Shown in pieces: positions 27,418-36,345 of a DNA stretch of 64,000 nucleotides. The stretch is from assembly GCA_019911965.1 (NCBI GenBank), contig JAIOJF010000046.1:1-64000 (forward strand), read 5' to 3'. The notes under the pieces were generated by a model. The model saw only the letters and a list, made by a program, of their open reading frames with translations. It was not told where the DNA came from and ran no database searches. Source of the DNA: Paracoccaceae bacterium (GTDB taxonomy: Bacteria > Pseudomonadota > Alphaproteobacteria > Rhodobacterales > Rhodobacteraceae). Every line of letters begins with the position of its first letter. The stretch's first letter is position 1. The position numbers and the translations under genes were made by a program.

Positions 27418-27972
27418 TTACTTGGGCGAGCGTTTCGCCAATATCCGCTGCAGGGTCCGGCGATGCATGTTCAGCCGCCGCGCGGTTTCCGAGACATTGC
27501 GGTCGCATAACTCGAACACCCGCTGGATATGTTCCCAGCGCACCCGGTCCGCCGACATCGGGTTGTCGGGCGGCGGCGGGCGGTCCTCGCCGGTGGCCAG
27601 CAGGGCTGCGGTCACGTCATTGGCATCGGCCGGTTTGGACAGGTAATCGGTGGCACCGATCTTCACCGCCGCCACCGCCGTGGCAATCGCGCCATAGCCC
27701 GTCAGCACCACGATCCGCGCATCGGGGCGCTTTTCGCGCAGCAATTCCACCACGTCCAGGCCGTTGCCGTCTTCCAGGCGCAGGTCGATCACCGCATAGG
27801 CCGGGGGCCGGGAGGCCGCGATGGCCTTGCCGGCGGCGACGGTTTCAACCGCTTCCGGGGCAAAGCCGCGTTTTTCCATCGCCCGGGCCAGCCGGCGCAG
27901 GAACGGCTCGTCGTCATCAACCAGCAAAAGCGAGTTGTCCTCACCGATTTCCAGCAATTCTCGCTCGCTCAT
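27418..27972 (-). CDS. regA: Redox response regulator RegA (PrrA/ActR)
   Basis: 184 residues starting at ATG 27972. The receiver domain (about 15-125) has the phospho-acceptor Asp63 in YAVIDLRLEDG, the same number as in Rhodobacter RegA, an acidic pair near residue 20 and Lys in YLSKPAD. A short linker with four prolines (PPPP) is a RegA/PrrA trademark. The C-terminal Fis-type helix-turn-helix (about 145-180) is WEHIQRVFELCDRNVSETARRLNMHRRTLQRIL, cited in pieces: WEHIQRVFELC and ETARRLNMHRRTLQRI. RegA controls respiration, photosynthesis, CO2 and N2 fixation genes by redox. An RTX gene separates it from senC. Confidence 0.97.
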   Translation of the reverse strand: MSERELLEIGEDNSLLLVDDDEPFLRRLARAMEKRGFAPEAVETVAAGKAIAASRPPAYAVIDLRLEDGNGLDVVELLREKRPDARIVVLTGYGAIATAVAAVKIGATDYLSKPADANDVTAALLATGEDRPPPPDNPMSADRVRWEHIQRVFELCDRNVSETARRLNMHRRTLQRILAKRSPK

Positions 27973-28161
27973 CAATCCGTCCCGTCATCGTCCAGTCCTG
28001 AACTTTCTAGTGCGGGACCGGGGCGGGGTCAATTCGGTTGCGACCGATCTCTGGCGATGCAGGTTCGGCCATCAGTTCGCCTTGGCCGCGATACCCGGTG
28101 GATCGGGGGCCTTATTGCCAGCGCCCGGGACAGGTCAGGTGCCACCGGCAGCGCGGCGACG

Positions 28162-30192
28162 TCACGCGACGATGTCGATGGACCATTGCAATTCCCAGGA
28201 TTGAAGCGAGCCGCTCAGCAGGATCGAATCGCCGCCATCGAACAGAAACTTCACGCCGCGCGGGGTATCGGTGGCGAAGCGGGCAATGACATCCTCGGCT
28301 TCCAGCGCAAGCCCGCCCCAGAGCGCGCTGGACAGTTCCAGCCTGTCGCCGAACCCGTTGGAGGCATTGGTGGCGTCGAAATCCACGATCCGGTCATGGC
28401 CATCGCCGATGCCGAAGACAAAGATATCCTCGCCGGCCTGGCCGATCAGCCTGTCGTTGCCGGCCTCGCCTGCGATGCGGTCATCTCCCCTGCCACCGCT
28501 GACAAGGTCGTCGCCGTCGCCACCGCGCAGATCATCCTCGCCATCGCCGCCGCGCAGGATGTCGTTGCCGCCACCGCCCGACAGCCGATCGTCGCCACCG
28601 CGCCCGAACAGCGTGTCGTCGCCGTCCAGCCCGTCCAGCCGGTTGGCGGCGCGATTGCCGGACAGTTGGTTGTCGTCGCCATCGCCGATCAGCGTTTCGG
28701 CCCGTGACCCGAACAACCGCGCATCACCGCCGCCGCCGATTTCGAGCCCGACATTTGTGATCCATTCGCGCCCGTCGCGCAGTGAAACCCGCCCGAATCC
28801 GCCGCCGAGATCCAGCGATGCGTGGCGTATTGTGCCGCTGATTTCGACCGAGATCGCCGTCTCGGTCACCGGTGCCATGGCCAGGCCCCAGATACCGGAA
28901 GGGCCGGTGACATCGAACAGATCGGCGGACAGGAGCGCGGCGGCCGTTCCGGTCACCGTGGCGTGGGCGACACCTTCGCCGCGATCAAAGCGCCCGTCGC
29001 CATCGGCATCGGAAAATATCCTGCCGGTCAGGGTGGCCGGCTGGTCCAGATCGTAGACCCGCACCGTCAAGGCGTTGCTGCCTTGCTGGTCCCAGGACAT
29101 GACGAATTGCCCCTGTGCGTTGAAATCCGCGGCGACACCCTTGGTGCCGACAGCCGGCACCTGATCCAGGAAATGCGGCACCCCCAGAACCGTTCCGTCC
29201 GACGACAGGTATTGCAGCCATGCGCTGCCCGGGGTGCTGCCGTCGGCGGAAGATTCGGTCAGCATCAGCACCGCCAGGCCACCATCCGGGCGATCGAAAA
29301 CCCAGAAGTTCCATGCTTTGCCCGACCCCGCAGGCAGCGCCAGATCGACCGTCCCGCCAACAGCGACAAGGGTCTGGTCAAAGCGTTGCAGCTTGACCAC
29401 GCCACCCACGACCGAGGCAAGGACGATGCCGCCGTCGTCAAGCAGCTCGAAGTGGAACTTCGGCGGTTCCGGCCCGCGCATCCCGGCCGGAATCGTCGCC
29501 GTTTTCTGAACGGCACCGTTCATGTCGACCAGGGCGATCCGGTCGCCGCCGTCGTCGGGGCCGGTGGATGCGGTGCTGTAGAGAATCACCAGCCGGTCGT
29601 CGGCATCGTTCGCGCCCTGGCGGAATTCGGCGGCAATCAGGCTTGTCGCGTCGGCGACATAGGTCAGTCCCTTCACCGTTGCCTCGCTGGCGGCGTGGCG
29701 GGTATAACTGATGATCGTATCGCCGCCCGGCAGGTGCTGGAGCAGGAACAGGGCCGAGCCGCCGTCATCCAGCCCGGTGATCGCCCAATTCCCGACATTC
29801 AGGTAGGCCGCCGGCATGATCGGGCCGACGACATAGGCACCGGTGGCGTCGTAATCCTGGATTTCCCAGGTGCTGGTGAAGGTGGCGGGGTTGTAGAACT
29901 GGGCCAGCGTACGGAACCCGCCCCCCGGGCGTGGTGCCACATCGCCACCGACACTGCCCAGCAACGCCGCTCGGTTCGTAACGTTCTGAATGCCGCCGGT
30001 GGCGATCTGGCCGTCCTCGCCCAGCACGGCGGTGCGCATTCGCCACTGGATTCCCGGGGCCAGTCTGTATTCCTCGTACCAGACGAGGGCCAGATCGCCG
30101 TTGGCCAGTCTTTCGACTTCGCTCACGCGCTGGACGTTGCTGTCAGGTCCGGACGGAAGCCGGATTTCGCTTTGGAGTTGTGAACGCAGCAT
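28162..30192 (-). CDS. RTX-type secreted calcium-binding protein
   Basis: 676 residues with no N-terminal signal peptide, as expected for type I secretion. Residues ~1-390 are a repetitive beta-rich region, possibly a beta-propeller (repeating LxDGG/GGG turn motifs such as LDDGGSALFLL and LLDDGGIVLASV). About 395-485 look like a SdrD-B or carboxypeptidase-like beta domain (GRIFSDADGDGRFDRGEG). At ~500-595 are eight GGxGxD-type nonapeptides, for example FGRGGDDRL, SGGGGNDIL and RGGDGEDDL, that bind Ca2+. A C-terminal secretion-type region follows, ending WSIDIVA. It lies between senC and regA, where most relatives have nothing. Role unknown: adhesin, surface layer or enzyme-less RTX. Confidence 0.87.
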   Translation of the reverse strand: MLRSQLQSEIRLPSGPDSNVQRVSEVERLANGDLALVWYEEYRLAPGIQWRMRTAVLGEDGQIATGGIQNVTNRAALLGSVGGDVAPRPGGGFRTLAQFYNPATFTSTWEIQDYDATGAYVVGPIMPAAYLNVGNWAITGLDDGGSALFLLQHLPGGDTIISYTRHAASEATVKGLTYVADATSLIAAEFRQGANDADDRLVILYSTASTGPDDGGDRIALVDMNGAVQKTATIPAGMRGPEPPKFHFELLDDGGIVLASVVGGVVKLQRFDQTLVAVGGTVDLALPAGSGKAWNFWVFDRPDGGLAVLMLTESSADGSTPGSAWLQYLSSDGTVLGVPHFLDQVPAVGTKGVAADFNAQGQFVMSWDQQGSNALTVRVYDLDQPATLTGRIFSDADGDGRFDRGEGVAHATVTGTAAALLSADLFDVTGPSGIWGLAMAPVTETAISVEISGTIRHASLDLGGGFGRVSLRDGREWITNVGLEIGGGGDARLFGSRAETLIGDGDDNQLSGNRAANRLDGLDGDDTLFGRGGDDRLSGGGGNDILRGGDGEDDLRGGDGDDLVSGGRGDDRIAGEAGNDRLIGQAGEDIFVFGIGDGHDRIVDFDATNASNGFGDRLELSSALWGGLALEAEDVIARFATDTPRGVKFLFDGGDSILLSGSLQSWELQWSIDIVA

Positions 30193-30328
30193 CGCTGAAA
30201 ATCTGCAATGGGTGGTCAGGGTATTGGAATCAGTCAGTCAATGCCCCGAAACATTATGAAGGGCTTCGCGCTTGTCAATATCGCCGTCGCCGCGCCGCAA
30301 CCTGACCGGGCAGGGCTGTTGCGCCGGA

Positions 30329-30973
30329 TCACATATTGTCTATGAAACAGGCCACACCTTCGGCCATGGCGGCGGCGCTGTCGCCGCGCTTGTAAAACTC
30401 GACAAAGCCTTCGCCGGGCAGCATGAAATAGGTGAAGGTGGAATGATCCATCAGATAGCCGTCGCCCTCGCCGTTCTTGCGGTAATAGGTCTTGTAGGCG
30501 GTCGAGGCGGCCTTGACCTGCTCGGGCGTGCCGGTCAGCCCGACCATTTTCGGATGCATGAATTCCGCGAAGCTGGCCATCGCTTCGGGCGTATCGCGTT
30601 CGGGATCAATCGAGATGAACACCGGCTGCACGTCATAGCCTTTGGCGGCCAGCAGATCGACCGCCTCGGCGTTGCGGGCATTGTCCAGCGGGCAGACATC
30701 GGGGCAATAGGTATAGCCGAAATAGATCAGCGACGGCTTGGTCAGCACATCCGCATCGGTCACGGTCACACCGTCCATGCGCACCAGCTCGAACGGACCG
30801 CCAATCGCCGCCTTGCCCGCCGCGACCTGGCTGTTGCGGCACGGCGCAAACGGATCGTCCGAGCCATAGCCGAACCAGCCCAAAGCTGCCGGGCGATAGA
30901 TCAGAAAGGCCATCCCCCCCAGCAGCAGCGCGACAAGAAGAACGGCGGAATAGGCGGTAAGGCGGGTCATCAC
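30329..30973 (-). CDS. senC: SenC/SCO1-family copper chaperone (PrrC)
   Basis: 214 residues with an N-terminal membrane anchor (about 8-26). The thioredoxin-like periplasmic domain has the copper ligands Cys90 and Cys94 in YTYCPDVCPLDNA and His177 in LMDHSTFTYF. Family members metallate the CuA or CuB site of cytochrome oxidase, and in Rhodobacter SenC/PrrC connects oxidase activity with RegB signalling. It is divergent from regB with a 70-base shared gap, exactly as in the canonical locus. The downstream gene is, unusually, the RTX protein. Confidence 0.95.
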   Translation of the reverse strand: MMTRLTAYSAVLLVALLLGGMAFLIYRPAALGWFGYGSDDPFAPCRNSQVAAGKAAIGGPFELVRMDGVTVTDADVLTKPSLIYFGYTYCPDVCPLDNARNAEAVDLLAAKGYDVQPVFISIDPERDTPEAMASFAEFMHPKMVGLTGTPEQVKAASTAYKTYYRKNGEGDGYLMDHSTFTYFMLPGEGFVEFYKRGDSAAAMAEGVACFIDNM

Positions 30974-31043
30974 AAGGCTCCGAACAGTTGCGAGGTCAGT
31001 TGATCGGCGGTTACGGCCCGGTTATCAAGGCACGAATGCGTGT

Positions 31044-32477
31044 ATGCGACAAATGACATCGGAAAACAGCATGGCGGAAGCGCCGATCATCCCCCTGCGG
31101 GCCGAGGCGCGTGGCGAATGGGTGCGCCTGAGGACGCTGATCAACCTGCGCTGGCTGGCGATTGTCGGGCAAAGTGCGGCGGTGATGCTGGCGACGCTGG
31201 AACTGAAGCTGGCGCTGAATGTCGGGCTGTGCCTGCTGGCAATCGGGGCGTCGGTGCTGTTCAACATTGCCACCTCGATCGTTTTTCCCGAAACCAAGCG
31301 TTTGTCGGAACGCGAAACCGCCGCGACGCTGATGTTCGACCTGTCGCAACTGGTGTTCCTGCTGTACCTGACGGGTGGCCTCAGCAATCCGTTCGCGCTG
31401 CTGATCCTTGCCCCGGTCACGATATCGGCCACCGCGCTCAGCCAGGTGCCGACGATCCTCCTGGGCGCGATGTCGATCCTGCTGATCACCGTTCTGGTCT
31501 ATTTCAACCAGCCGCTGACCACCGAAAGCGGCGTGGTGCTGGTGATGCCCGATCTGTTCCTGACCGGGTTCTGGGTGGCGCTGTCGCTGGGGGTGGTGTT
31601 TCTGGCGGTCTATGCGCGGCGGGTGACGATGGAGAATCATTCGATGTCGCAAGCCCTGCTGGCGACGCAGATGGCGCTCAGCCGCGAACAGAAGCTGACC
31701 GATCTTGGCGGCATTGTCGCGGCGGCGGCGCATGAACTGGGCACGCCCCTGGCGACGATCAAGCTGGTCAGTGCCGAACTGGCGGACGAGTTGGCCGATG
31801 AGCTGGCGCGCCGGCCCGAACTGAAAGACGATATCGACCTGATCCGCTCGCAGGCCGACCGCTGCCGCGATATCCTGCGCGATATGGGCCGCACCGGGCA
31901 TGATGACCGGCATTTCAGGCATGCGCCGATTTCAGCGCTGGTGCGCGAGGCGGCGGAACCCCATGAACACCGGGGCAAGAACCTGTTTTTCTCCAGCGAG
32001 CCACGGCAGGGCGCCTCGCCGGTGGAACCGCAGATCCGCCGCCACCCGGAGATTATCCACGGGCTGCGCAACCTGGTGCAGAACGCCGTCGATTTCGCCG
32101 CCTGCGCGGTCTGGGTCGATATACGCTGGAACCAGAACAGGATATTCGTGACCATCGCGGATGACGGCAAGGGCTATCCCGCAGACATGATCGGGCGTAT
32201 CGGCGATCCCTTCGTGCGCCGCCGCCCGCCGCATTCGGGCGAGCAGCGGCCCGGCTACGAGGGCATGGGCCTCGGTCTGTTCATCGCCAAGACGCTGCTG
32301 GAACGCACCGGCGCGGAACTGACCTTTGCCAACGGCACCGATCCGTTCCTGAACCGCGAGGAAATCCCGCTGAAGAGCGGCGCGATTGTCGAGGTCGCCT
32401 GGCCGCGCAACCTGATCGAGCAATCGCGCGAAGAGGCGCGTGCGCCGCTTGGACGCAACACCGCCCTGACTGACTGA
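31044..32477 (+). CDS. regB: Redox sensor histidine kinase RegB (PrrB)
   Basis: 477 residues. About six N-terminal membrane helices (33-190) hold the quinone-contact motif GGLSNPF at 111-117. The H-box is AAAAHELGTPLATI with phosphorylated His230, and Cys274 in ADRCRDIL is the redox-active cysteine position known from RegB. ATPase N and G boxes are LRNLVQNAVDFA, ADDGKGYP and GMGLGLFIAKTLLER. It phosphorylates RegA under reducing conditions. The first ATG (31044) lacks a Shine-Dalgarno; ATGs at 31053 and 31071 are alternatives. It is divergent from senC. Confidence 0.97.
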   Translation: MRQMTSENSMAEAPIIPLRAEARGEWVRLRTLINLRWLAIVGQSAAVMLATLELKLALNVGLCLLAIGASVLFNIATSIVFPETKRLSERETAATLMFDLSQLVFLLYLTGGLSNPFALLILAPVTISATALSQVPTILLGAMSILLITVLVYFNQPLTTESGVVLVMPDLFLTGFWVALSLGVVFLAVYARRVTMENHSMSQALLATQMALSREQKLTDLGGIVAAAAHELGTPLATIKLVSAELADELADELARRPELKDDIDLIRSQADRCRDILRDMGRTGHDDRHFRHAPISALVREAAEPHEHRGKNLFFSSEPRQGASPVEPQIRRHPEIIHGLRNLVQNAVDFAACAVWVDIRWNQNRIFVTIADDGKGYPADMIGRIGDPFVRRRPPHSGEQRPGYEGMGLGLFIAKTLLERTGAELTFANGTDPFLNREEIPLKSGAIVEVAWPRNLIEQSREEARAPLGRNTALTD

Positions 32478-32492
32478 GCCGCGCGCCAGCGG

Positions 32493-32508
32493 TTAACGTG
32501 CCGTTAAC
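32493..32508. promoter_or_regulatory. CtrA-type binding site TTAA-N7-TTAA
   Basis: TTAACGTGCCGTTAAC: two TTAA half-sites separated by exactly seven bases, the consensus for the cell-cycle regulator CtrA of alphaproteobacteria. A third GTTAAC follows at 32518-32523. It lies in the 20-48 bases between regB and the PAS gene start. The chance of a perfect match in this GC-rich DNA is low, but binding is inferred. Confidence 0.5.
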
Positions 32509-32524
32509 CACTCATCCGTTAACA

Positions 32525-34120
32525 ATGTCTAAAACCGCCGGATCGGCGGGCATATTGGCATACGGGGCGATGATGGGTATCAGTCTTTCCGCCGGGGCGA
32601 TCATTGCGCTGTTCAGCCTGTTGTCGGCGTTCAGCGCCATCGCGCTGATGGCAGCCCTGACCCGCGATCCGCGCCGCCCGCCCTCGGTTGCCGGGGGGCG
32701 GGTGTTCTTCCTGTTCCGCGATCACGAACTGGCCGATGCCAGCCCCGCCGCGCTGGCAATGCTGGGCCGCCCGGTGGATGCGCATAGCGGTTTCGCGGTG
32801 GTCGCGGAGATGCTGGAAGGCTGTGCGCCGGGCTTGCGGCAGAATATGGAGATTCTGCTGCGCGACGGCACGCCATTCTGTTTGAACGGGCGCTCTGGCG
32901 GTGCCTCGGTCGAGATTTGCGGCAGGCAGATGGATCAGCAGGTGCGGATCGAGGTCATGCCGGTAACCAGCGCCGACGGGCCTGCGCCGGACGTGACAGG
33001 CGATCTGGCCGAAATGGCGGCGCATCTGCCGCTGCTGGCCTGGCGCTGCGATTCTTCGGGCCGGGTGACATGGGCCAACCGCGCCTATCTGGAGGCAGCG
33101 GACCAGGGCGAAACAGCGGGTGAATGCGATTCCTGCGCTGCCGCGCTGCCGGTCCTGTTTCCAGCCGAGGCCGGCACATCCCTGACCGGGCGGCGGACCC
33201 TGCCGGGCGACCGCGAGCGTGCGCCCAAATGGTTCGAGGTGAAGTCGGTTTCGCTGGAAAACGGCCAGATGCTCGCCTTCGCGCTACATGCCGATCCGGT
33301 GGTGCGGGCGGAGGCCGCGCTCAGGAATTTCGTGCAGACCCTGACCAAGACCTTCGCGCATCTGCCGATCGGGCTGGCGATTTTCGACCGTGACCGCCAG
33401 CTTGCCCTGTTCAACCCCGCGCTCAGCGATCTGACCGCGCTCGATCCCGGCTGGCTGAGCGCGCGGCCAAGCCTGACGGGTTTTCTGGACCGGATGCGTG
33501 AACAGCGCCGCCTGCCCGAGCCGAAGGATTACAAGGGCTGGCGGCAGCGCATCGCCGATCTGGAACGCGCCGCCGAGGATGGCACTTATGAGGAACACTG
33601 GCCGCTGCCCACCGGCCAGACCTATCGCGTGACCGGACGGCCCCATCCCGAAGGCGCGGTGGCGTTTCTGTTCGAGGACATCACCGCCTCGATCACCCTG
33701 CAGCGCCAGTTCCGCGCCGAACTGGACCTGGGCCAGGCGGTGCTGGATACCATGCCGGACGCGATTGCGGTATTTGCCGCGAACGGCGATCTGGTATTGT
33801 CGAACGACGCCTATGCCGCGATGTGGGGCAATGATCCGCGCGAATTGCTGGTGTTCTGCCGCATCGCCGAGGCGGTCGGCACATGGCAGGGTGCCTGCCG
33901 CCCCTCGCCCGAATTGCAGGCACTGGCGGGCTGGCCGGAACGCAAGCCCGCGCGGCAGGCGTTCAGCACCGATCTGGTGCATAAGCGCAAGGGCGCGCTG
34001 GCCCTGACGGTGACGCCGCTGTCGCAAGGGGCGTTGTTATGTACCTTCCGCGAGGGTTTGTCGGGTGCGCCGGTTGCGCCGCCCGCCCTGCAAGCGATGC
34101 GCGAAACCGCCTTGCGCTGA
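32525..34120 (+). CDS. PAS-domain signalling protein without kinase domain
   Basis: 531 residues from ATG 32525 (GTG 32498 or ATG 32570 are alternatives; no clear Shine-Dalgarno). One N-terminal membrane segment (about residues 17-45) is followed by a cytosolic region with at least three PAS-like units. They are around LPLLAWRCDSSGRVTWANRAYL, cited as LAWRCDSSGRVTWANRAY, then LPIGLAIFDRDRQLALFNPAL and MPDAIAVFAANGDLVLSNDAY (the PAS_7/PAS_4 type). The protein ends after the third PAS; there is no HisKA, HATPase, GGDEF or EAL. It lies 47 bases after regB and just before tsaE. The partner is unknown; it may modulate a separate kinase. Confidence 0.75.
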   Translation: MSKTAGSAGILAYGAMMGISLSAGAIIALFSLLSAFSAIALMAALTRDPRRPPSVAGGRVFFLFRDHELADASPAALAMLGRPVDAHSGFAVVAEMLEGCAPGLRQNMEILLRDGTPFCLNGRSGGASVEICGRQMDQQVRIEVMPVTSADGPAPDVTGDLAEMAAHLPLLAWRCDSSGRVTWANRAYLEAADQGETAGECDSCAAALPVLFPAEAGTSLTGRRTLPGDRERAPKWFEVKSVSLENGQMLAFALHADPVVRAEAALRNFVQTLTKTFAHLPIGLAIFDRDRQLALFNPALSDLTALDPGWLSARPSLTGFLDRMREQRRLPEPKDYKGWRQRIADLERAAEDGTYEEHWPLPTGQTYRVTGRPHPEGAVAFLFEDITASITLQRQFRAELDLGQAVLDTMPDAIAVFAANGDLVLSNDAYAAMWGNDPRELLVFCRIAEAVGTWQGACRPSPELQALAGWPERKPARQAFSTDLVHKRKGALALTVTPLSQGALLCTFREGLSGAPVAPPALQAMRETALR

Positions 34121-34147
34121 TCCCGGCCTGCGGTCAAGATCGCCGCG

Positions 34148-34663
34148 ATGAAGGACGATCCCGATGCCGGCTGGTCAGCCTCGCTGACGCTTGACAGCGC
34201 CGATGAAACGGCGGCGCTGGCGGTTGCGCTGGGCGAATTGCTGGGGCCTGGGGATACCCTGTTGCTATCCGGCCCGATCGGGGCCGGGAAAAGCCATTTC
34301 GCCCGCGCCCTGATCCGCTCGCGCCTCGCTGAGCATGGTTTGGCGGAAGATATCCCTTCGCCCACCTTCACGCTGGTGCAGACCTATCAGGCCGGTGATC
34401 TTGAGATTTGGCACGCCGATCTCTACCGCCTGACGATGGTTGACGAGGTGGTGGAACTGGGCCTTGCAGATGCCTTCCAGACCGCGCTGTGCCTGGTGGA
34501 ATGGCCGGATCGGCTGGGTCACGAGGCTCCCGGCAACGCGCTGCACCTCGATTTCGCGCTGGCCGACGCGGAGGATGCGCGCCGCCTGACATTCAGCGCA
34601 AAAGGGGGCAAATGGCACCGCATCCGCGCTTTTGTGGAGGAGTTTCATGACGCGCGCCGCTGA
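34148..34663 (+). CDS. tsaE: tRNA threonylcarbamoyladenosine biosynthesis ATPase TsaE
   Basis: 171 residues. P-loop GPIGAGKSHFAR at about 43-54, a conserved SPTFTLVQTY block (family consensus SPTF-L-x-Y), HADLYRLTMVDEV, and the CLVEWPDRL motif. TsaE works with TsaB, TsaD and TsaC in t6A37 formation on ANN-decoding tRNAs in the cytosol. It is part of a tightly overlapping operon: the next start (34647) lies 17 bases inside this gene. TsaE next to the amgK-murU pair is common in alphaproteobacteria. Confidence 0.95.
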   Translation: MKDDPDAGWSASLTLDSADETAALAVALGELLGPGDTLLLSGPIGAGKSHFARALIRSRLAEHGLAEDIPSPTFTLVQTYQAGDLEIWHADLYRLTMVDEVVELGLADAFQTALCLVEWPDRLGHEAPGNALHLDFALADAEDARRLTFSAKGGKWHRIRAFVEEFHDARR

Positions 34664-35651
34664 GATTGCGCATTTCCTCGGGCAGGCGGGCTGGTCGGGG
34701 GCCAGTGCCGGGCCGTTGGCTGGCGATGCCTCGGCCCGGTCTTACCTGCGGCTGCATCTGGGCGGCACATCCGCCGTGCTGATGGATGCCCCGCCCGGCA
34801 GCGGCGAGGATATTGCGCCGTTCCTGGCCATCGCGCGGTATCTGAAAGGCGAAGGCTACAGCGTGCCCGAAATCATCGCCGCCGATCCGGCAACCGGCCT
34901 GATCCTGATGGAGGATCTGGGCGATGACCTTTATGCCCGCCTCTCATCCCGCGCCCCGGCGGTGGAACCGGAGCTTTACGATGCGGCGGTGGCGCTGCTG
35001 GTGGACCTGCACCAGCGCACCCTCCCCGCCGATCTGCCGCCCTATTCGGCCGAGGTTTACGAGCACGAGGCGCGGCTGCTGACCGACTGGTATCTGCCTG
35101 CCGCCACAGGACGCACGCTGCCGGGCGATGACTATGCCGCGCTGGTCAACGCCGCCTGCGCGCGGATCACGCCGGATCGCCCCTGCATGGTGCTGCGCGA
35201 TTACCACGCCGAAAACCTGTTATGGCTGCCGGACCGCAAAGGCATTGCCCGCGTCGGCCTGCTGGATTTTCAGGACGCGCTGGCCGGGCATCCCGCCTAT
35301 GACCTGGTGTCGCTGCTGGAGGATGCCCGCCGCGATACTTCGGCCGATCTGCGCGAAACCATGCTGCGGCGCTATGTTGACGCGACCGGCAGCGATCCAC
35401 AGGCGTTCCGGCTGGCCTATGCCACGCTGGGCGCACAGCGGAACCTGAAGATCATCGGCATTTTCGCCCGCCTCTGGCTGCGCGACGGCAAGCCGGCCTA
35501 TCTGGACCTGATGCCAAGGGTCTGGGCGCATCTGCAGAACGATCTGGCGCATCCCCGTCTGGCGGCGCTGAGGGATTTCATCGCCGTGCATGTGCCGGAA
35601 CCAACGCCGCTCACGCTGGGCAAGATCCGGGCGGCGCGACATGACGCCTGA
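34647..35651 (+). CDS. amgK: N-acetylmuramate/N-acetylglucosamine kinase AmgK
   Basis: 334 residues from ATG 34647 (GGAGGAG five bases upstream), overlapping tsaE by 17 bases. Aminoglycoside-phosphotransferase fold: MVLRDYHAENLLWL is the catalytic H-x-D-like Brenner loop and VGLLDFQDALAGHPAYDL carries the metal-binding DFQD. Such a kinase directly beside a MurU-type nucleotidyltransferase is the hallmark of AmgK, which phosphorylates MurNAc/GlcNAc at the anomeric position for peptidoglycan recycling and bypasses de novo UDP-MurNAc synthesis (a basis of fosfomycin tolerance). Confidence 0.9.
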   Translation: MTRAAEIAHFLGQAGWSGASAGPLAGDASARSYLRLHLGGTSAVLMDAPPGSGEDIAPFLAIARYLKGEGYSVPEIIAADPATGLILMEDLGDDLYARLSSRAPAVEPELYDAAVALLVDLHQRTLPADLPPYSAEVYEHEARLLTDWYLPAATGRTLPGDDYAALVNAACARITPDRPCMVLRDYHAENLLWLPDRKGIARVGLLDFQDALAGHPAYDLVSLLEDARRDTSADLRETMLRRYVDATGSDPQAFRLAYATLGAQRNLKIIGIFARLWLRDGKPAYLDLMPRVWAHLQNDLAHPRLAALRDFIAVHVPEPTPLTLGKIRAARHDA

Positions 35652-36345
35652 GGCAATCATGATCTTCGCCGCCGGTCACGGCACGCGGATGCGCGAGTTG
35701 ACGCAGGCTTGCCCGAAACCGTTGCTGAAGGTCGCAGGCCTGCCGCTGATCGACCGCGCCCTGGCGCTGGCGGATGAGGCCGGGATTGCCCGTAAGGTGG
35801 TGAACCTGCATTACCTCGGCGAGATGATCGCGGCGCATCTTGGCGGGCGGGGCGATATCGTGTTTTCGCCCGAGGCAGGCGCGGCGCTGGAAACCGGCGG
35901 CGGGTTGCGGCACGCGCTGCCGCTGCTGGGGGCGGGGCCGGTGTTCACGCTGAACCCCGATTCAATCTGGACCGGTGGCAATCCCCTGCCCGCGCTGGCG
36001 GCGGCGTGGCGGGGCGATGCCATGTCGGCGCTGCTGATGCTGGTGCCGAAGGCGCGGGCCATCGGCCATGCCGGGGCGGGCGATTTCACGCTTGGCGCGG
36101 ACGGGCGGTTGCAGCGTTTCACCGGCAAGGGCGAGCCGCTGATCTATGGCGGGGCGCAGATCATTGCCACGGACGGGCTGGCCGACCTGCCGCAGGGGGC
36201 GTTTTCGCTGAACCTTCTGTGGAACCGGATGCTGGCCGAGGGGCGGGTTTTCGGCATCCTCCATCCCGGTCGCTGGGCCGATGTCGGCACGCCGGAAGGC
36301 ATCGCGCTGGCCGAGGCGCTGCTGCGGGAGGCGGGCGATGTTTGA
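35641..36345 (+). CDS. murU: N-acetylmuramate alpha-1-phosphate uridylyltransferase MurU
   Basis: 234 residues from ATG 35641, overlapping amgK by 11 bases. The nucleotidyltransferase signature is IMIFAAGHGTRMREL followed by ACPKPLLKVAGLPLI (the G-x-G-T-R-M and PKPL motif). VFTLNPDSIW fits the metal/substrate aspartate region. It makes UDP-MurNAc from MurNAc-1-phosphate and UTP. With AmgK it recycles cell-wall sugars. Its length matches MurU rather than longer mannose-1-phosphate guanylyltransferases. The next start (addB) is eight bases inside its 3' end. Confidence 0.92.
   Translation: MTPEAIMIFAAGHGTRMRELTQACPKPLLKVAGLPLIDRALALADEAGIARKVVNLHYLGEMIAAHLGGRGDIVFSPEAGAALETGGGLRHALPLLGAGPVFTLNPDSIWTGGNPLPALAAAWRGDAMSALLMLVPKARAIGHAGAGDFTLGADGRLQRFTGKGEPLIYGGAQIIATDGLADLPQGAFSLNLLWNRMLAEGRVFGILHPGRWADVGTPEGIALAEALLREAGDV

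Noticed and set aside
28480-28720. Tandem repeat or CRISPR-like pattern
   Set aside because: The periodic GC-rich pattern is the coding sequence of the RTX nonapeptides, with a nine-codon period and no spacers.
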